From the NCBI RefSeq assembly GCF_000337195.1, contig NZ_AOID01000066.1, positions 1-33,257 on the forward strand: 33,257 bases of DNA, written 5' to 3'. This DNA is from Natrinema versiforme JCM 10478. Lineage in GTDB: Archaea; Halobacteriota; Halobacteria; Halobacteriales; Natrialbaceae. Below the pieces are notes generated by a model. That model searched no databases and was not told the origin of the DNA. It saw only the letters and a program-made list of their open reading frames with translations. Numbering within the stretch: the stretch's first letter is position 1; each line of letters begins with the position of its first letter. The translations under genes were made by a program, and so were the position numbers. Shown here in pieces: positions 23,737 through 31,067 of this stretch.

Positions 23737-24302
23737 ATGTCAGTAGAGAGGTCAGTGGTTGTCTTCGCGGACGACTCGGTCGTCTGTTCGTCGGTCGATT
23801 CTCCGGTCGCAGGTGACGACGAGCCGCCATCGTCATTTGGTACCAATCCGAGTCGAACGAGCTCATACCGGTGGCAGCCGTATACGGTGATTGCGAACAG
23901 TAAAAGAACCGTTGTGGCGGCCAGTTGGATCGACTGTAAGTCGGCAACCAACCATGCAGTGCCCGTCAGCACGACCGAACTGGCGACCGCGACAAGTGCG
24001 ATTCGCCCGGGACTTGCGGTCCGACGGACAGGTGCAAGCAGGACGACGATAAACGCGGCTTCGACGATGACGACAGCGAGCGGATCGATCCCGCTCGGGG
24101 CGGACGCGACGAGTGCGACGTGGCCGACTGCCAGCGCGTACGGTGTGCCGAGTACATACCAGACGACTGCGGTCGCGATCCCTGCCAGCGCGCCGAGCGA
24201 ACCAGCGACGACGGTGAACGTAGCGACCAGTATGGCGAAGGTGCCGACAGTCAGCCAGTCGCGACCGGTCGCAGCCGGGACCGCATCGATGCGGACACTC
24301 AT
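23733..24302 (-). CDS. polytopic membrane protein, MoxR cluster, 189 aa
   Basis: Most of the 189 residues are hydrophobic, with about five or six membrane segments (TVGTFAILVATFTVVAGSLG, ALAGIATAVVWYVLGTPYAL, LAVVIVEAAFIVVLLAPV, RIALVAVASSVVLTGTAWLV, LAATTVLLLFAITVYGCHRY). They are followed by an acidic Ser/Thr-rich cytoplasmic tail. It resembles the DUF7519-type protein of haloarchaeal MoxR-DUF58 loci, but I give that name with reserve. It is coupled on both sides by 4-base ATGA overlaps, with the DUF58 gene upstream and the coiled-coil protein downstream. The three therefore form one operon, DUF58 first. Confidence 0.6.
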   Translation of the reverse strand: MSVRIDAVPAATGRDWLTVGTFAILVATFTVVAGSLGALAGIATAVVWYVLGTPYALAVGHVALVASAPSGIDPLAVVIVEAAFIVVLLAPVRRTASPGRIALVAVASSVVLTGTAWLVADLQSIQLAATTVLLLFAITVYGCHRYELVRLGLVPNDDGGSSSPATGESTDEQTTESSAKTTTDLSTDI

Positions 24303-25828
24303 GCGCGACCACCTCTCGAGCGGCCCGCTTCGAGGACGGCCGATAGCCGGTCGGCCGGACCGACCTCGAGCGCTGTTACGCCGTCCATTCGAGCGAGTTC
24401 CCGACGGAATTCCTCGAACGCGACGTAGCGGTCGTAGGCCTGTTCGATATCTGCGAGTCCACCCGGCTCGTAGAGCACAGAGGGTGCGAGCAGAACCATG
24501 ACCTCGTTTCCGCCTCGATTTGCGAGCGCGACTGTCTCGCGTAGTTCCGCCGGCTGCGAGTCATCGGTACAGATGACGGTCCAGAGCGAACCCTGTGCAC
24601 TTGTTACGCCCCGTTGAATAGCTTCGTACAGCGGAGCCTCGGCGATGCGCTCCCGATACACTTGCCGGTCGGCATAGAACGGGCGCAGTGTCCGCGTGAA
24701 GGCATCGTCCGCTCCCTCGAGATCGGAAAGCACGCGTTGAATATCACTGGGTGTCGTATGTCGCTGCAAGAACGGGGCGTGACTAGCTCCCGCGTTACTC
24801 GTCGTCGATAGAGACCGTGAATCCGAAGGGTTGTCTGCCGCTTCCGAGTCGGTCCGGCCGGAGACGGCCGTCGTAGGACTCGCGTCCGTAGCGGCCGTCG
24901 GTTCGAGAGCGAGCAGTCGACGCCGGACCGAGCCGTAGTTGACGGCCGGTGAGGCGAGTTCGAGGTGGTTGGTGATCCCATCGTCGCCGACCGTAATGAG
25001 TCCGAGTGGGTCGTTGAGCCGCCGTGCAGCCCCTGCGATGGCCACTGCGACCCCGCGGAGCATCTCGAGTTTCGTATTGGCCCGGGGCCCGGTCGCGAGT
25101 GCGGCCCGGTGATCAACGACCAGCAGCGTCCGCCGATCGGTCTCAGCCTCATACTCGCGGACGTACGGCGTTGCATGTCGTGCCGTCGCCTTCCAGTCGA
25201 TTTCTGTCCCCATATCACCCGGGACATATTCGCGCAGTTCGGCGAGTTCAATCCCTGATCCAGCCCGGCCAGCGTTGTGGGAGCCGTATGAGGCGGCGAG
25301 GCGATCGCCGCCTTCACCCACGTGGATCGTCCCAGAAGTGGGCGGTTCGACCGTTATCATTGGCGTCGAGCCCGCGGTAACCCTCTCACGAAACAAGCCA
25401 TCCGTCGCTGTCACGGTCGCTGCATTGAACATGTGTCGGCCTGCGACTGGCCAAGTAATCGTTTGCGTTTGACTCGTCTCCTCAGTATCCGGCCCTAGGA
25501 TCACCGAGACTGGTTCTGAGACAGTAGCTGCGACCGGGAGTCCAGCGGTAATCTCGAGTGTTAGTTCCGTGTCACTCCCGCGTGTTACAGCGAGCGTGAC
25601 TGGGACCTCGTCCCCGGTTTGGAGAGTCGTCCGTGCAGGTGATTGAACGACCGACAGCGACTTGACCGTGTGCTCGAGGTCCCGCGTGAAGCGATACTGC
25701 TGTGTCAGTAGCCACGCGCCGACAAGGGCTGCCCCGAGGAGCACGAGCGGGCGTGCGAACACCACTGCCAAGACGGCGAGCACGACAGTGAGTGCGACGA
25801 CCGTCCACCCTCGGCGCGTGAGATACAT
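24299..25828 (-). CDS. DUF58 domain protein (VWA-like MoxR partner)
   Basis: From ATG 25828 (MYLTRRGWTVVALTVVLAVL) the protein has 509 residues. Two N-terminal membrane segments come first. A beta-sandwich region follows (TTLQTGDEVPVTLAVTRGSD), then the diagnostic DUF58 motif YVPGDMGTEIDWKATARHAT at about 225-245, and a VWA-like fold (TLLVVDHRAALATGPRANT). A Ser/Asn-rich insert near 330-375 is unusual for the family. DUF58 proteins bind metal through a MIDAS-like site and are activated by MoxR ATPases. The frame is open 88 codons further upstream, but that lead shows no family resemblance and overlaps the divergent DUF4129 gene, so 25828 is the right start. Confidence 0.9.
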   Translation of the reverse strand: MYLTRRGWTVVALTVVLAVLAVVFARPLVLLGAALVGAWLLTQQYRFTRDLEHTVKSLSVVQSPARTTLQTGDEVPVTLAVTRGSDTELTLEITAGLPVAATVSEPVSVILGPDTEETSQTQTITWPVAGRHMFNAATVTATDGLFRERVTAGSTPMITVEPPTSGTIHVGEGGDRLAASYGSHNAGRAGSGIELAELREYVPGDMGTEIDWKATARHATPYVREYEAETDRRTLLVVDHRAALATGPRANTKLEMLRGVAVAIAGAARRLNDPLGLITVGDDGITNHLELASPAVNYGSVRRRLLALEPTAATDASPTTAVSGRTDSEAADNPSDSRSLSTTSNAGASHAPFLQRHTTPSDIQRVLSDLEGADDAFTRTLRPFYADRQVYRERIAEAPLYEAIQRGVTSAQGSLWTVICTDDSQPAELRETVALANRGGNEVMVLLAPSVLYEPGGLADIEQAYDRYVAFEEFRRELARMDGVTALEVGPADRLSAVLEAGRSRGGRA

Positions 25829-25979
25829 GTCTGGATAGATTTCGGTAACCGTGTTCAAAGTATTGATTACGTCGTCAGACGCCCTTCTAGAGAGACGGTA
25901 GGATACTGTCTGTGTCCCGTGGTCGGATCCTGTCGCTCGAGAGAATACCTTATTTGTGTGCGCTGCAAACCATTCAGCC

Positions 25980-28070
25980 GTGAATACTGCCGCCGGTCGT
26001 GCGCTCGTCATCGCTCTCGTTGTCGTCTCAATGGCCGGTACTAGTGGTGCCGTGCTAACGGATCCGGCTGTTGCTGCCGACGGTGACGACATCCAGCGGG
26101 TTGTGATCCAACAATCTACTGCAGATGAGGAGCAAAACGAGACACCCTCCCATCGAAATCCCGATAGCTATTCCGAGGGCGGCAACATCGAAGGCGTCGA
26201 GAATTGGTTGACAGACCAGCTAACGTCTCAGCTTGGAGACGGAGCGATCCAGCTGAGTGAAGGCGAATATGAACTCGCAAATGAGTACGTCGGCGAGGAA
26301 TATCGTGACCGACTGAGCCAATACGCCGATGTGGCAGGGCAGACAGAGGGCGAGAGTCTCGAGGAAGACTTCGAAGAAGCCGGCGAAAACCAGTCCCGAT
26401 TATCCGAAGCCGTTGCGGACTATCGAGAAACAAAAGAGGAGTATGAGGCGGCCCGGGAGGCAGGCAATGAAGAACGGGCACGCGAACTCGCGCGAGAGCT
26501 CGAGACACTCGCCAACGAAATCGAGACTCTTGGCGGTTCCGTTCGCGAGAGCTATGATGAGATCGAAGCAGCGACTGGAGCAAATCTCTCTGAGTCGGAT
26601 GCAGCGGTCGAGGAAGTCAACAACGACATCCAGACCGAACAGGAGACCGTTCGTGAACAGCAGTTCGAGGAGACGGAACTGACGCTCGAACCAGAACGCA
26701 CCGATATCTCGTTTACGGAGCCGCTGATCGCAGCGGGTGAACTACGAACAGCGGATGGCAATCCGATCGCAAATGAGGAGATCCAGCTCGCTATCGGAAA
26801 CCACTCCGAGCGGGTCGCGACCGATTCGGCAGGCAGATTTACACTCGAATATCGTCCGGCCAATGAGTCGCTATCGACCGATGAGCTCGAAGTACAGTAC
26901 GTTCCAGAGACACAGTCGACGTATTTGGGCGACGAAACTACAGTTAACGTCTCTATCGAGCAATCCGAGCCGGCCGTCTCACTGAACGAGGCCAGTAACG
27001 AGGTATCGTACGGTGAGGAAGCAACCGTTGTTGGCGAGGTGACAGTCGACGGCGTCCCGGTCGACGGTGTTACTCTCGCAGTGGTCCTCGAGGGAGAGCG
27101 GATCGGAACGGCTGAGGTCCAGAACGGGATATTTGGAACCTCAGCAACGATCCCGGCATCCGTCGAGAACGGTGACCAAGACCTACGTGTTCGACTTCCG
27201 TTCGAAGAGCAGGCCCTCGCTGCGGCCGCTGACGCGACGACTGTAACGGTCCGAGAGACCGAGAGTGCTCTCTCAGTCGAAGCGACATCGGTCGGCGAAC
27301 GGGAACTCATGGTTAACGGTACCCTCGCCACGGCTGGTGGTGACGGGGTCGCTAGCCAGACTGTTCAGTTCCGGATCGACGGGATGACTGTCAGCAGCGT
27401 TACGACTGAGGACGGCGGAACGTTCGGTGACACTGTCACTGTTCCTGAATCGGTCGATGAGGGCGAAGTGACGGTGAGCGCCACTTACGACGGACGCGGC
27501 TCCAATCTCGAGCCAGCAACAGTGGAGACGGTCATTACGATCGGCGAGACGGGGCCGCTCTCGACGGCTGTCTGGGTCGCAGGTGGTTTCATCGTCGTGA
27601 TAGCGGCCGGACTTCTCGTTTGGTGGTTCCGTCGCTCCGGCGATGACAAGGCAGTGCCGGTCGGTCCCGCAGATGATCAGGGGACTGCCGTAAGCGGGGG
27701 GACTGTCGCGGATCAGTCATCGAGCACACCTCCCGACACCGTCGAACCCTTACTCGAGCAGGCGAGCGAACAGCTCTCAAACGGACAGCCCAACAACGCG
27801 GCACGAACTGGCTATGCCGCCGTTCGACGAGCGTTATCGTCACAGATCGACGAGCAGGGGAGCCTAACCCACTGGGAGTTCTACCGTAACTATCCCAGTG
27901 ACGACGGCACAGAGACCGAGTTGCTATACGAGATCACTTCCGAGTATGAACGGGCTGCTTTCGATCGCGGCGACGTCTCGACGGACGAGGCTGCAGGCAC
28001 GCTCGAGACGGCACGGCAGCTGTGCAGCCCCGATGACTTGGACGACAGGTACACTCACGCAGACGACTGA
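25980..28070 (+). CDS. secreted/membrane protein with DUF4129 C-terminus, 696 aa
   Basis: The frame starts at GTG 25956 or GTG 25980. I prefer 25980 because a TATA-like ACCTTATTT lies 25-35 nt before it. A signal peptide (ALVIALVVVSMAGTSGAVLT) is followed by an acidic coiled-coil region (about 110-220; ESLEEDFEEAGENQSRLSEA) and two or three Ig/CARDB-like beta domains (about 225-500; for example ISFTEPLIAAGELRTADGNP and TVVGEVTVDGVPVDGVTLAV). One membrane segment near 525-545 (VAGGFIVVIAAGLLVWWFRR) precedes a cytoplasmic DUF4129 domain (NNAARTGYAAVRRALSSQID, then YERAAFDRGDVSTDEAAG). DUF4129 is the usual partner of MoxR and DUF58. The extracellular coiled-coil/Ig part suggests a surface tether or sensor. 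Confidence 0.85.
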   Translation: MNTAAGRALVIALVVVSMAGTSGAVLTDPAVAADGDDIQRVVIQQSTADEEQNETPSHRNPDSYSEGGNIEGVENWLTDQLTSQLGDGAIQLSEGEYELANEYVGEEYRDRLSQYADVAGQTEGESLEEDFEEAGENQSRLSEAVADYRETKEEYEAAREAGNEERARELARELETLANEIETLGGSVRESYDEIEAATGANLSESDAAVEEVNNDIQTEQETVREQQFEETELTLEPERTDISFTEPLIAAGELRTADGNPIANEEIQLAIGNHSERVATDSAGRFTLEYRPANESLSTDELEVQYVPETQSTYLGDETTVNVSIEQSEPAVSLNEASNEVSYGEEATVVGEVTVDGVPVDGVTLAVVLEGERIGTAEVQNGIFGTSATIPASVENGDQDLRVRLPFEEQALAAAADATTVTVRETESALSVEATSVGERELMVNGTLATAGGDGVASQTVQFRIDGMTVSSVTTEDGGTFGDTVTVPESVDEGEVTVSATYDGRGSNLEPATVETVITIGETGPLSTAVWVAGGFIVVIAAGLLVWWFRRSGDDKAVPVGPADDQGTAVSGGTVADQSSSTPPDTVEPLLEQASEQLSNGQPNNAARTGYAAVRRALSSQIDEQGSLTHWEFYRNYPSDDGTETELLYEITSEYERAAFDRGDVSTDEAAGTLETARQLCSPDDLDDRYTHADD

Positions 28071-28235
28071 TATACAGGCGTGAAAAGGCGATTTCTAAGG
28101 CCGTCTGATATTCAATTTTCTTGGAATGACAGAGGATAACGCTCTCGACCCACTTGGATCGGGTATATCCAAATAGTACCGTCGTAGCTAGTGGAGCACC
28201 GAGAGTGGCCGCCGACTAGTCCGTGCTATCGATTC

Positions 28236-28245
28236 GTTTTTATCG
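28236..28245 (+). promoter_or_regulatory. TATA box of DUF1616 gene
   Basis: TTTTTATCG at about 28236-28245 lies 24-33 nt before ATG 28269, and supports that start over the in-frame GTG at 28191. Confidence 0.45.
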
Positions 28246-28268
28246 CCGTCAGAGATACTAGGAATCGA

Positions 28269-29387
28269 ATGGTCGCTTTCCGGTCACTGTGGCTGTTGCT
28301 TCCACGGCTAATCAGGCGCTTACCGGCCGATCTCGCCGCAGTAATTGTACTCGTTGTTGCGACAAACGTTGCCGCGCTGGCCCCTCTCATCCGAGAGACG
28401 CCGCTTCGGGTTCCGCTCGGGCTCGTATTCGTGTTGTTCGTCCCCGGCTATGCATTCATCGCGGCACTATTTCCCGAGGCCGGCGAATCACCTGTGTCGG
28501 CAGACGAGGCGAGTTCATCGGTCAACAGCGAATCGATGACCGACGACGCTGATTCAGATGGCTGGTATGCGTCGATGACGACACAGTCCGGAATCGATGG
28601 CGTCGAGCGCGTCGCTCTCTCCTTCGGGCTCAGTATCGCAATCGTCCCCCTGATCGGGCTCGTATTGAACTTCACGCCCTGGGGAATTCGACTGGTTCCG
28701 ATCATCATATCGGTCAGCGGGTTTACGCTCATCGCGACGGCCGTCGCAGCAAGCCGCCGGCAAGCACTGCCCGTCGAGGAGCGGTTTCAGGTTCCATATC
28801 GGGAATGGTACGCCGCCGGTCGAGCGGAGTTACTCGAGCCAGATACCCGAGCTGATGCAGCACTGAACGTTCTACTGGTACTCTCAGTCGTGCTCGCGGC
28901 AGGGAGTGTGGGATATGCAGTGACGGTCCCGCCTGATGGCGAGCAGTTCTCATCGATCTATCTCTTGACTGAGAACGATGACGGAGAATTAGTTGCTGAC
29001 GACTATCCGACCGAATTCGTTCAAGGTGAGAGCCAAGAGGTGATCGTCGGTATCGACAACCACGAACAGGAAACGACGGAGTACACGGTGGTGGTCCTCG
29101 AACAAGATGTCGAGGTGGTCGAAAACGAGACGGCTACCAGCGAGGGAGAGGCTAACACAACGGTCAATGAGACGATCGTACAGGACCAGCGCGAACTCGA
29201 CCGATTCAGCACGACGATAGCACACAACGAAAGCTGGCATCAACCGTATGACCTTGAGCCCACGATGTCCGGCGAAGACCAACGTATCGTTTGGTTGCTC
29301 TTCCCCGGAGGTGACGTGCCGCCTGAGCCCTCGATGGCCGATACAGAGTACTCGGTTCACCTCTGGGTGAACGTTTCCGAGGAGTGA
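28269..29387 (+). CDS. DUF1616 membrane protein, 372 aa
   Basis: From ATG 28269 the protein reads MVAFRSLWLLLPRLIRRLPA and has four N-terminal membrane segments (LAAVIVLVVATNVAALAPL, LGLVFVLFVPGYAFIAALFP, LSIAIVPLIGLVLNF, LVPIIISVSGFTLIATAVAA). A fifth lies near residue 205 (ALNVLLVLSVVLAAGSVGYA). After it comes an extracellular DUF1616 beta domain containing FSSIYLLTENDDGELVADDY and QEVIVGIDNHEQETTEYTVV. The protein ends with DTEYSVHLWVNVSEE. DUF1616 proteins occur in archaeal S-layer, glycosylation and MoxR-type envelope loci. A Ser/Asp-rich loop with SSVNSESMTDDADSDG separates the second and third segments. The role in the complex is unknown. Confidence 0.9.
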   Translation: MVAFRSLWLLLPRLIRRLPADLAAVIVLVVATNVAALAPLIRETPLRVPLGLVFVLFVPGYAFIAALFPEAGESPVSADEASSSVNSESMTDDADSDGWYASMTTQSGIDGVERVALSFGLSIAIVPLIGLVLNFTPWGIRLVPIIISVSGFTLIATAVAASRRQALPVEERFQVPYREWYAAGRAELLEPDTRADAALNVLLVLSVVLAAGSVGYAVTVPPDGEQFSSIYLLTENDDGELVADDYPTEFVQGESQEVIVGIDNHEQETTEYTVVVLEQDVEVVENETATSEGEANTTVNETIVQDQRELDRFSTTIAHNESWHQPYDLEPTMSGEDQRIVWLLFPGGDVPPEPSMADTEYSVHLWVNVSEE

Positions 29388-29393
29388 CCTCTT

Positions 29394-29413
29394 CCTCGCC
29401 GTAAACGGCGAGG
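29394..29413. terminator. strong hairpin after DUF1616 gene / IS right end
   Basis: CCTCGCCG-TAAA-CGGCGAGG forms a perfect 8-bp stem with a 4-nt loop, 7 bases after the DUF1616 stop. On the plus strand it can end the DUF1616 transcript. On the minus strand it is placed like the right-end hairpin of the TnpB remnant that follows, so it may be both. Confidence 0.6.
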
Positions 29414-29700
29414 TACCTTCCCATACCCCGTAGGATATTTGCCGGTTCACAACACGACCGGTTCTCTCGTTCGAAATATCCCGTTCTCGCGGTCGAACAG
29501 GTGTGTCGATGGCTGTGTCGTTCGAAAGTCGCGAAAGCGCCTTTCGTGATGACGAGAGACCTCCGGTCTCTCGAGCCACCACACACCCGTTACTCCTATT
29601 CACTATTTGAGGACTCGGGGTGGGGGGGGGGGTACCTTTCTGGCGAATGTTCTCAGCACCGTTCGCATCCACGTTTGCCACAGCACTCCCATAGATAATA
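29400..29700 (-). pseudogene. TnpB C-terminal remnant, second copy
   Basis: Minus-strand reading from about 29690 gives VANVDANGAENIRQKGTPPP, then SNGCVVARETGG, matching the NADVNGAENIRxK segment and the DRSNGC...LFDR tail that close TnpB proteins of IS200/IS605 elements. The remaining residues (TAIDTPVRPRERDISNERTG) drift from the family, and the frame runs on as antisense into the DUF1616 gene. The nuclease domain is absent. A run of 11 G at 29622-29632 lies inside the remnant, at the QKGTPPP codons. The hairpin at 29394-29413 would be its right end. Confidence 0.6.
29622..29632. repeat. G11 homopolymer tract
   Basis: Eleven consecutive G after GGGGT, inside a decayed TnpB fragment. It is the longest homopolymer I noticed in the window. 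It could mark slippage or an assembly or sequencing problem. Confidence 0.8.
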
Positions 29701-29819
29701 AAACTAACATATAATTTAGTTATGAAACACTCATATTTAGTTAGAAATAATCTCGATGGTCCGAGAAATAGTAGTTGATTTCCGACAGATTCAACCTTCA
29801 AATCCCTAACTTCTATGTA

Positions 29820-30032
29820 GTGGCTGATATCGAACTCGAGCTTGAGGATGAGTTGATCACGGTAGATGATTACAACCAGCAACGACGATTCATAGCTGCA
29901 AAAAACGGCAGCACGTGGCGCATCTTTGAGGGGGTGATTGACGGACCACAAGCACTCTCGAAACGGACGACTGTCGAAACGTCGACCCAAGTCTTGGTCG
30001 AAGCGTTACGGTGGCTGACTGAGGATGACTAG
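29820..30032 (+). CDS. small acidic protein of unknown function, 70 aa
   Basis: From GTG 29820 the protein reads MADIELELEDELITVDDYNQ and continues QRRFIAAKNGSTWRIFEGVI, ending TQVLVEALRWLTEDD at TAG. It looks like a complete small alpha/beta domain (strand-rich first half, helix at LVEALRWL). The frame is open to 29775 (TTG), but those extra 15 residues add a basic/aromatic lead with no obvious sense. I do not recognise the family. It stands alone, between a dead TnpB stub and a long A/T-rich gap, and no partner gene is adjacent. The balanced composition and typical halophile codon use suggest that it is real. Confidence 0.55.
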   Translation: MADIELELEDELITVDDYNQQRRFIAAKNGSTWRIFEGVIDGPQALSKRTTVETSTQVLVEALRWLTEDD

Positions 30033-30137
30033 CACTCACTTTGGTTCAATTCCACAGTAACAGACTTGAGATCTCTCTACACGAATTCAACTTATCGTCT
30101 GCTGGTTTGATCAGTAGGTAATTCTCGTTTCAGTCGA

Positions 30138-30151
30138 TAACACTAGTGTTA
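30138..30151. promoter_or_regulatory. 14-bp perfect palindrome, possible operator
   Basis: TAACACTAGTGTTA is perfectly self-complementary. It lies 20-33 nt upstream of a TATA-like GATTTAAATT (30171-30180). This placement fits an activator or repressor dimer site for whatever starts near 30200. No regulator gene is adjacent. Confidence 0.45.
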
Positions 30152-30360
30152 CCATCTTATATGGCCAACAGATTTAAATTTCACTATATCCAATATGAAT
30201 GTGGCGGGGGAAAGAGTCGGTCACTTTACCATGTCCGATTCCGAGACATCACTTTCCACTCGCCACGCTGAGATCGCTCCAACGTGATGCCAATTGCCAA
30301 CGTATCAAACGGTCGATCTCAGATCCATCCTGCCTGATCACCATTCAGGAAGGGGGCTCA

Positions 30361-30381
30361 ACGCTGGCTTCTAGCCGGCGT
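30361..30381. terminator. hairpin in gap, possible terminator
   Basis: ACGCTGGC (30361-30368), loop TTCTA, GCCGGCGT (30374-30381) pair over 8 bp with one G-T pair and are followed by TTCTT. It may end the transcript starting near 30200, or be the outer end of the IS200-type element that begins just downstream. Confidence 0.35.
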
Positions 30382-30449
30382 TTCTTGAAGTCTCTGACTA
30401 ATTTGTCCTGACAGCGATCCGGTTTCTAAACGAAAAGCAGCGCAAGTTT

Positions 30450-30979
30450 CCCGCCCCACCGTGGGCGGGGGTGAAACGCGTCACTCTGGCGCGTGTTCTA
30501 TCTCCTCGATATACCGTTCAACCACTTCCTCCGACACCGCATCTGTCGTCCCCCCGTAGTATCCGATTTTCCAAAACCCACCTCTCCAGAAATACGACTC
30601 CCGAATCTCAGGATACCGCTTCAGTAAGTGCTTCCCAGAGTACGACTTGAACTGCCGAGCGATGTCCGCTGGACTGTGCTTCGGGTCGCACTGCACAAAC
30701 ACGTGTATGTGGTCGTCCACGATCTCCAAGGCGATGACGTGGTGCAAGATCACGCCGACCGGAATGCATCGGTGAATATCGTGTGACGCGAGACGACGAA
30801 ACTCGACGGCAACACGACGAATTACCGGACTCACAAAACCCAGCCGCAGGTACGGGTGGTCCGTCTGTCCGGGTCGGGGCGCGTAAGCCGCCCACCCTCA
30901 TCCCGCTCGCTCGCCGAGCAGGGAGTGCTACCACACGGCTGAGGAAACTACAAAAGCCTCGGGCCACCGTGCCCGAGGC
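30450..30979 (-). mobile_element. IS200-type element with TnpA and end hairpins
   Basis: The element is bounded by two hairpins with the identical 6-nt loop CACCGT: CCCGCCC/GGGCGGG at 30450-30469 and GCCTCGGGC/GCCCGAGGC at 30956-30979. These fit the subterminal hairpins that a Y1 transposase (TnpA) binds at the two ends of IS200/IS605 elements. The transposase gene lies between them on the minus strand and there is no TnpB. Exact cleavage sites cannot be fixed from the sequence alone. Confidence 0.65.
30481..30834 (-). pseudogene. tnpA: TnpA Y1 transposase (IS200/IS605), degraded N-terminus
   Basis: The C-terminal 75 residues are typical: DDHIHVFVQCDPKHSPADIA holds the HUH motif (HIH), FKSYSGKHLLKRYPEIRESY follows, and SEEVVERYIEEIEHAPE holds the catalytic tyrosine in ERYIE. 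TnpA is a single-strand DNA transposase that makes a 5'-phosphotyrosine link at the hairpin ends. The first 40 residues (VIRRVAVEFRRLASHDIHRC) do not show the expected opening with YHxVWCPKYR, so the 5' part is mutated or missing. GTG 30834 is the longest available start. The full protein would be about 130-140 residues, so activity is unlikely unless the start lies in a lost frame. Confidence 0.75.
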
Positions 30980-31067
30980 TGTTTACAGCACTCCTATTCG
31001 GTAGCCAAATATTCATTCAATCCAGCCAATTTATAGTCCAGTCGTCCTATTGATTGGTTGTCTTATA

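Larger units (their letters stand above)
30033..30449. other. gene-poor A/T-rich gap with palindromes
   Basis: About 415 bases with a composition more A/T-rich than the flanks. They contain the 14-bp palindrome at 30138-30151, a TATA-like GATTTAAATT at 30171-30180 and a possible 30-codon frame from ATG 30195 (MNVAGERVGHFTMSDSETSL). An ACGCTGGC/GCCGGCGT hairpin lies at 30361-30381. I see no established gene. Confidence 0.45.

Noticed and set aside
25829-26092. 88-codon extension of the DUF58 frame
   Set aside because: It overlaps the divergent DUF4129 start and precedes the membrane helix that normally opens DUF58 proteins.
28989-29990. 333-codon minus-strand open frame
   Set aside because: It is antisense to the end of the DUF1616 gene and merges with the TnpB remnant. 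Only the TnpB-like segment shows family resemblance.
29394-31000. possible CRISPR-like repeated hairpins
   Set aside because: The hairpins differ in stem sequence and spacing; they are IS ends and terminators, not an array.
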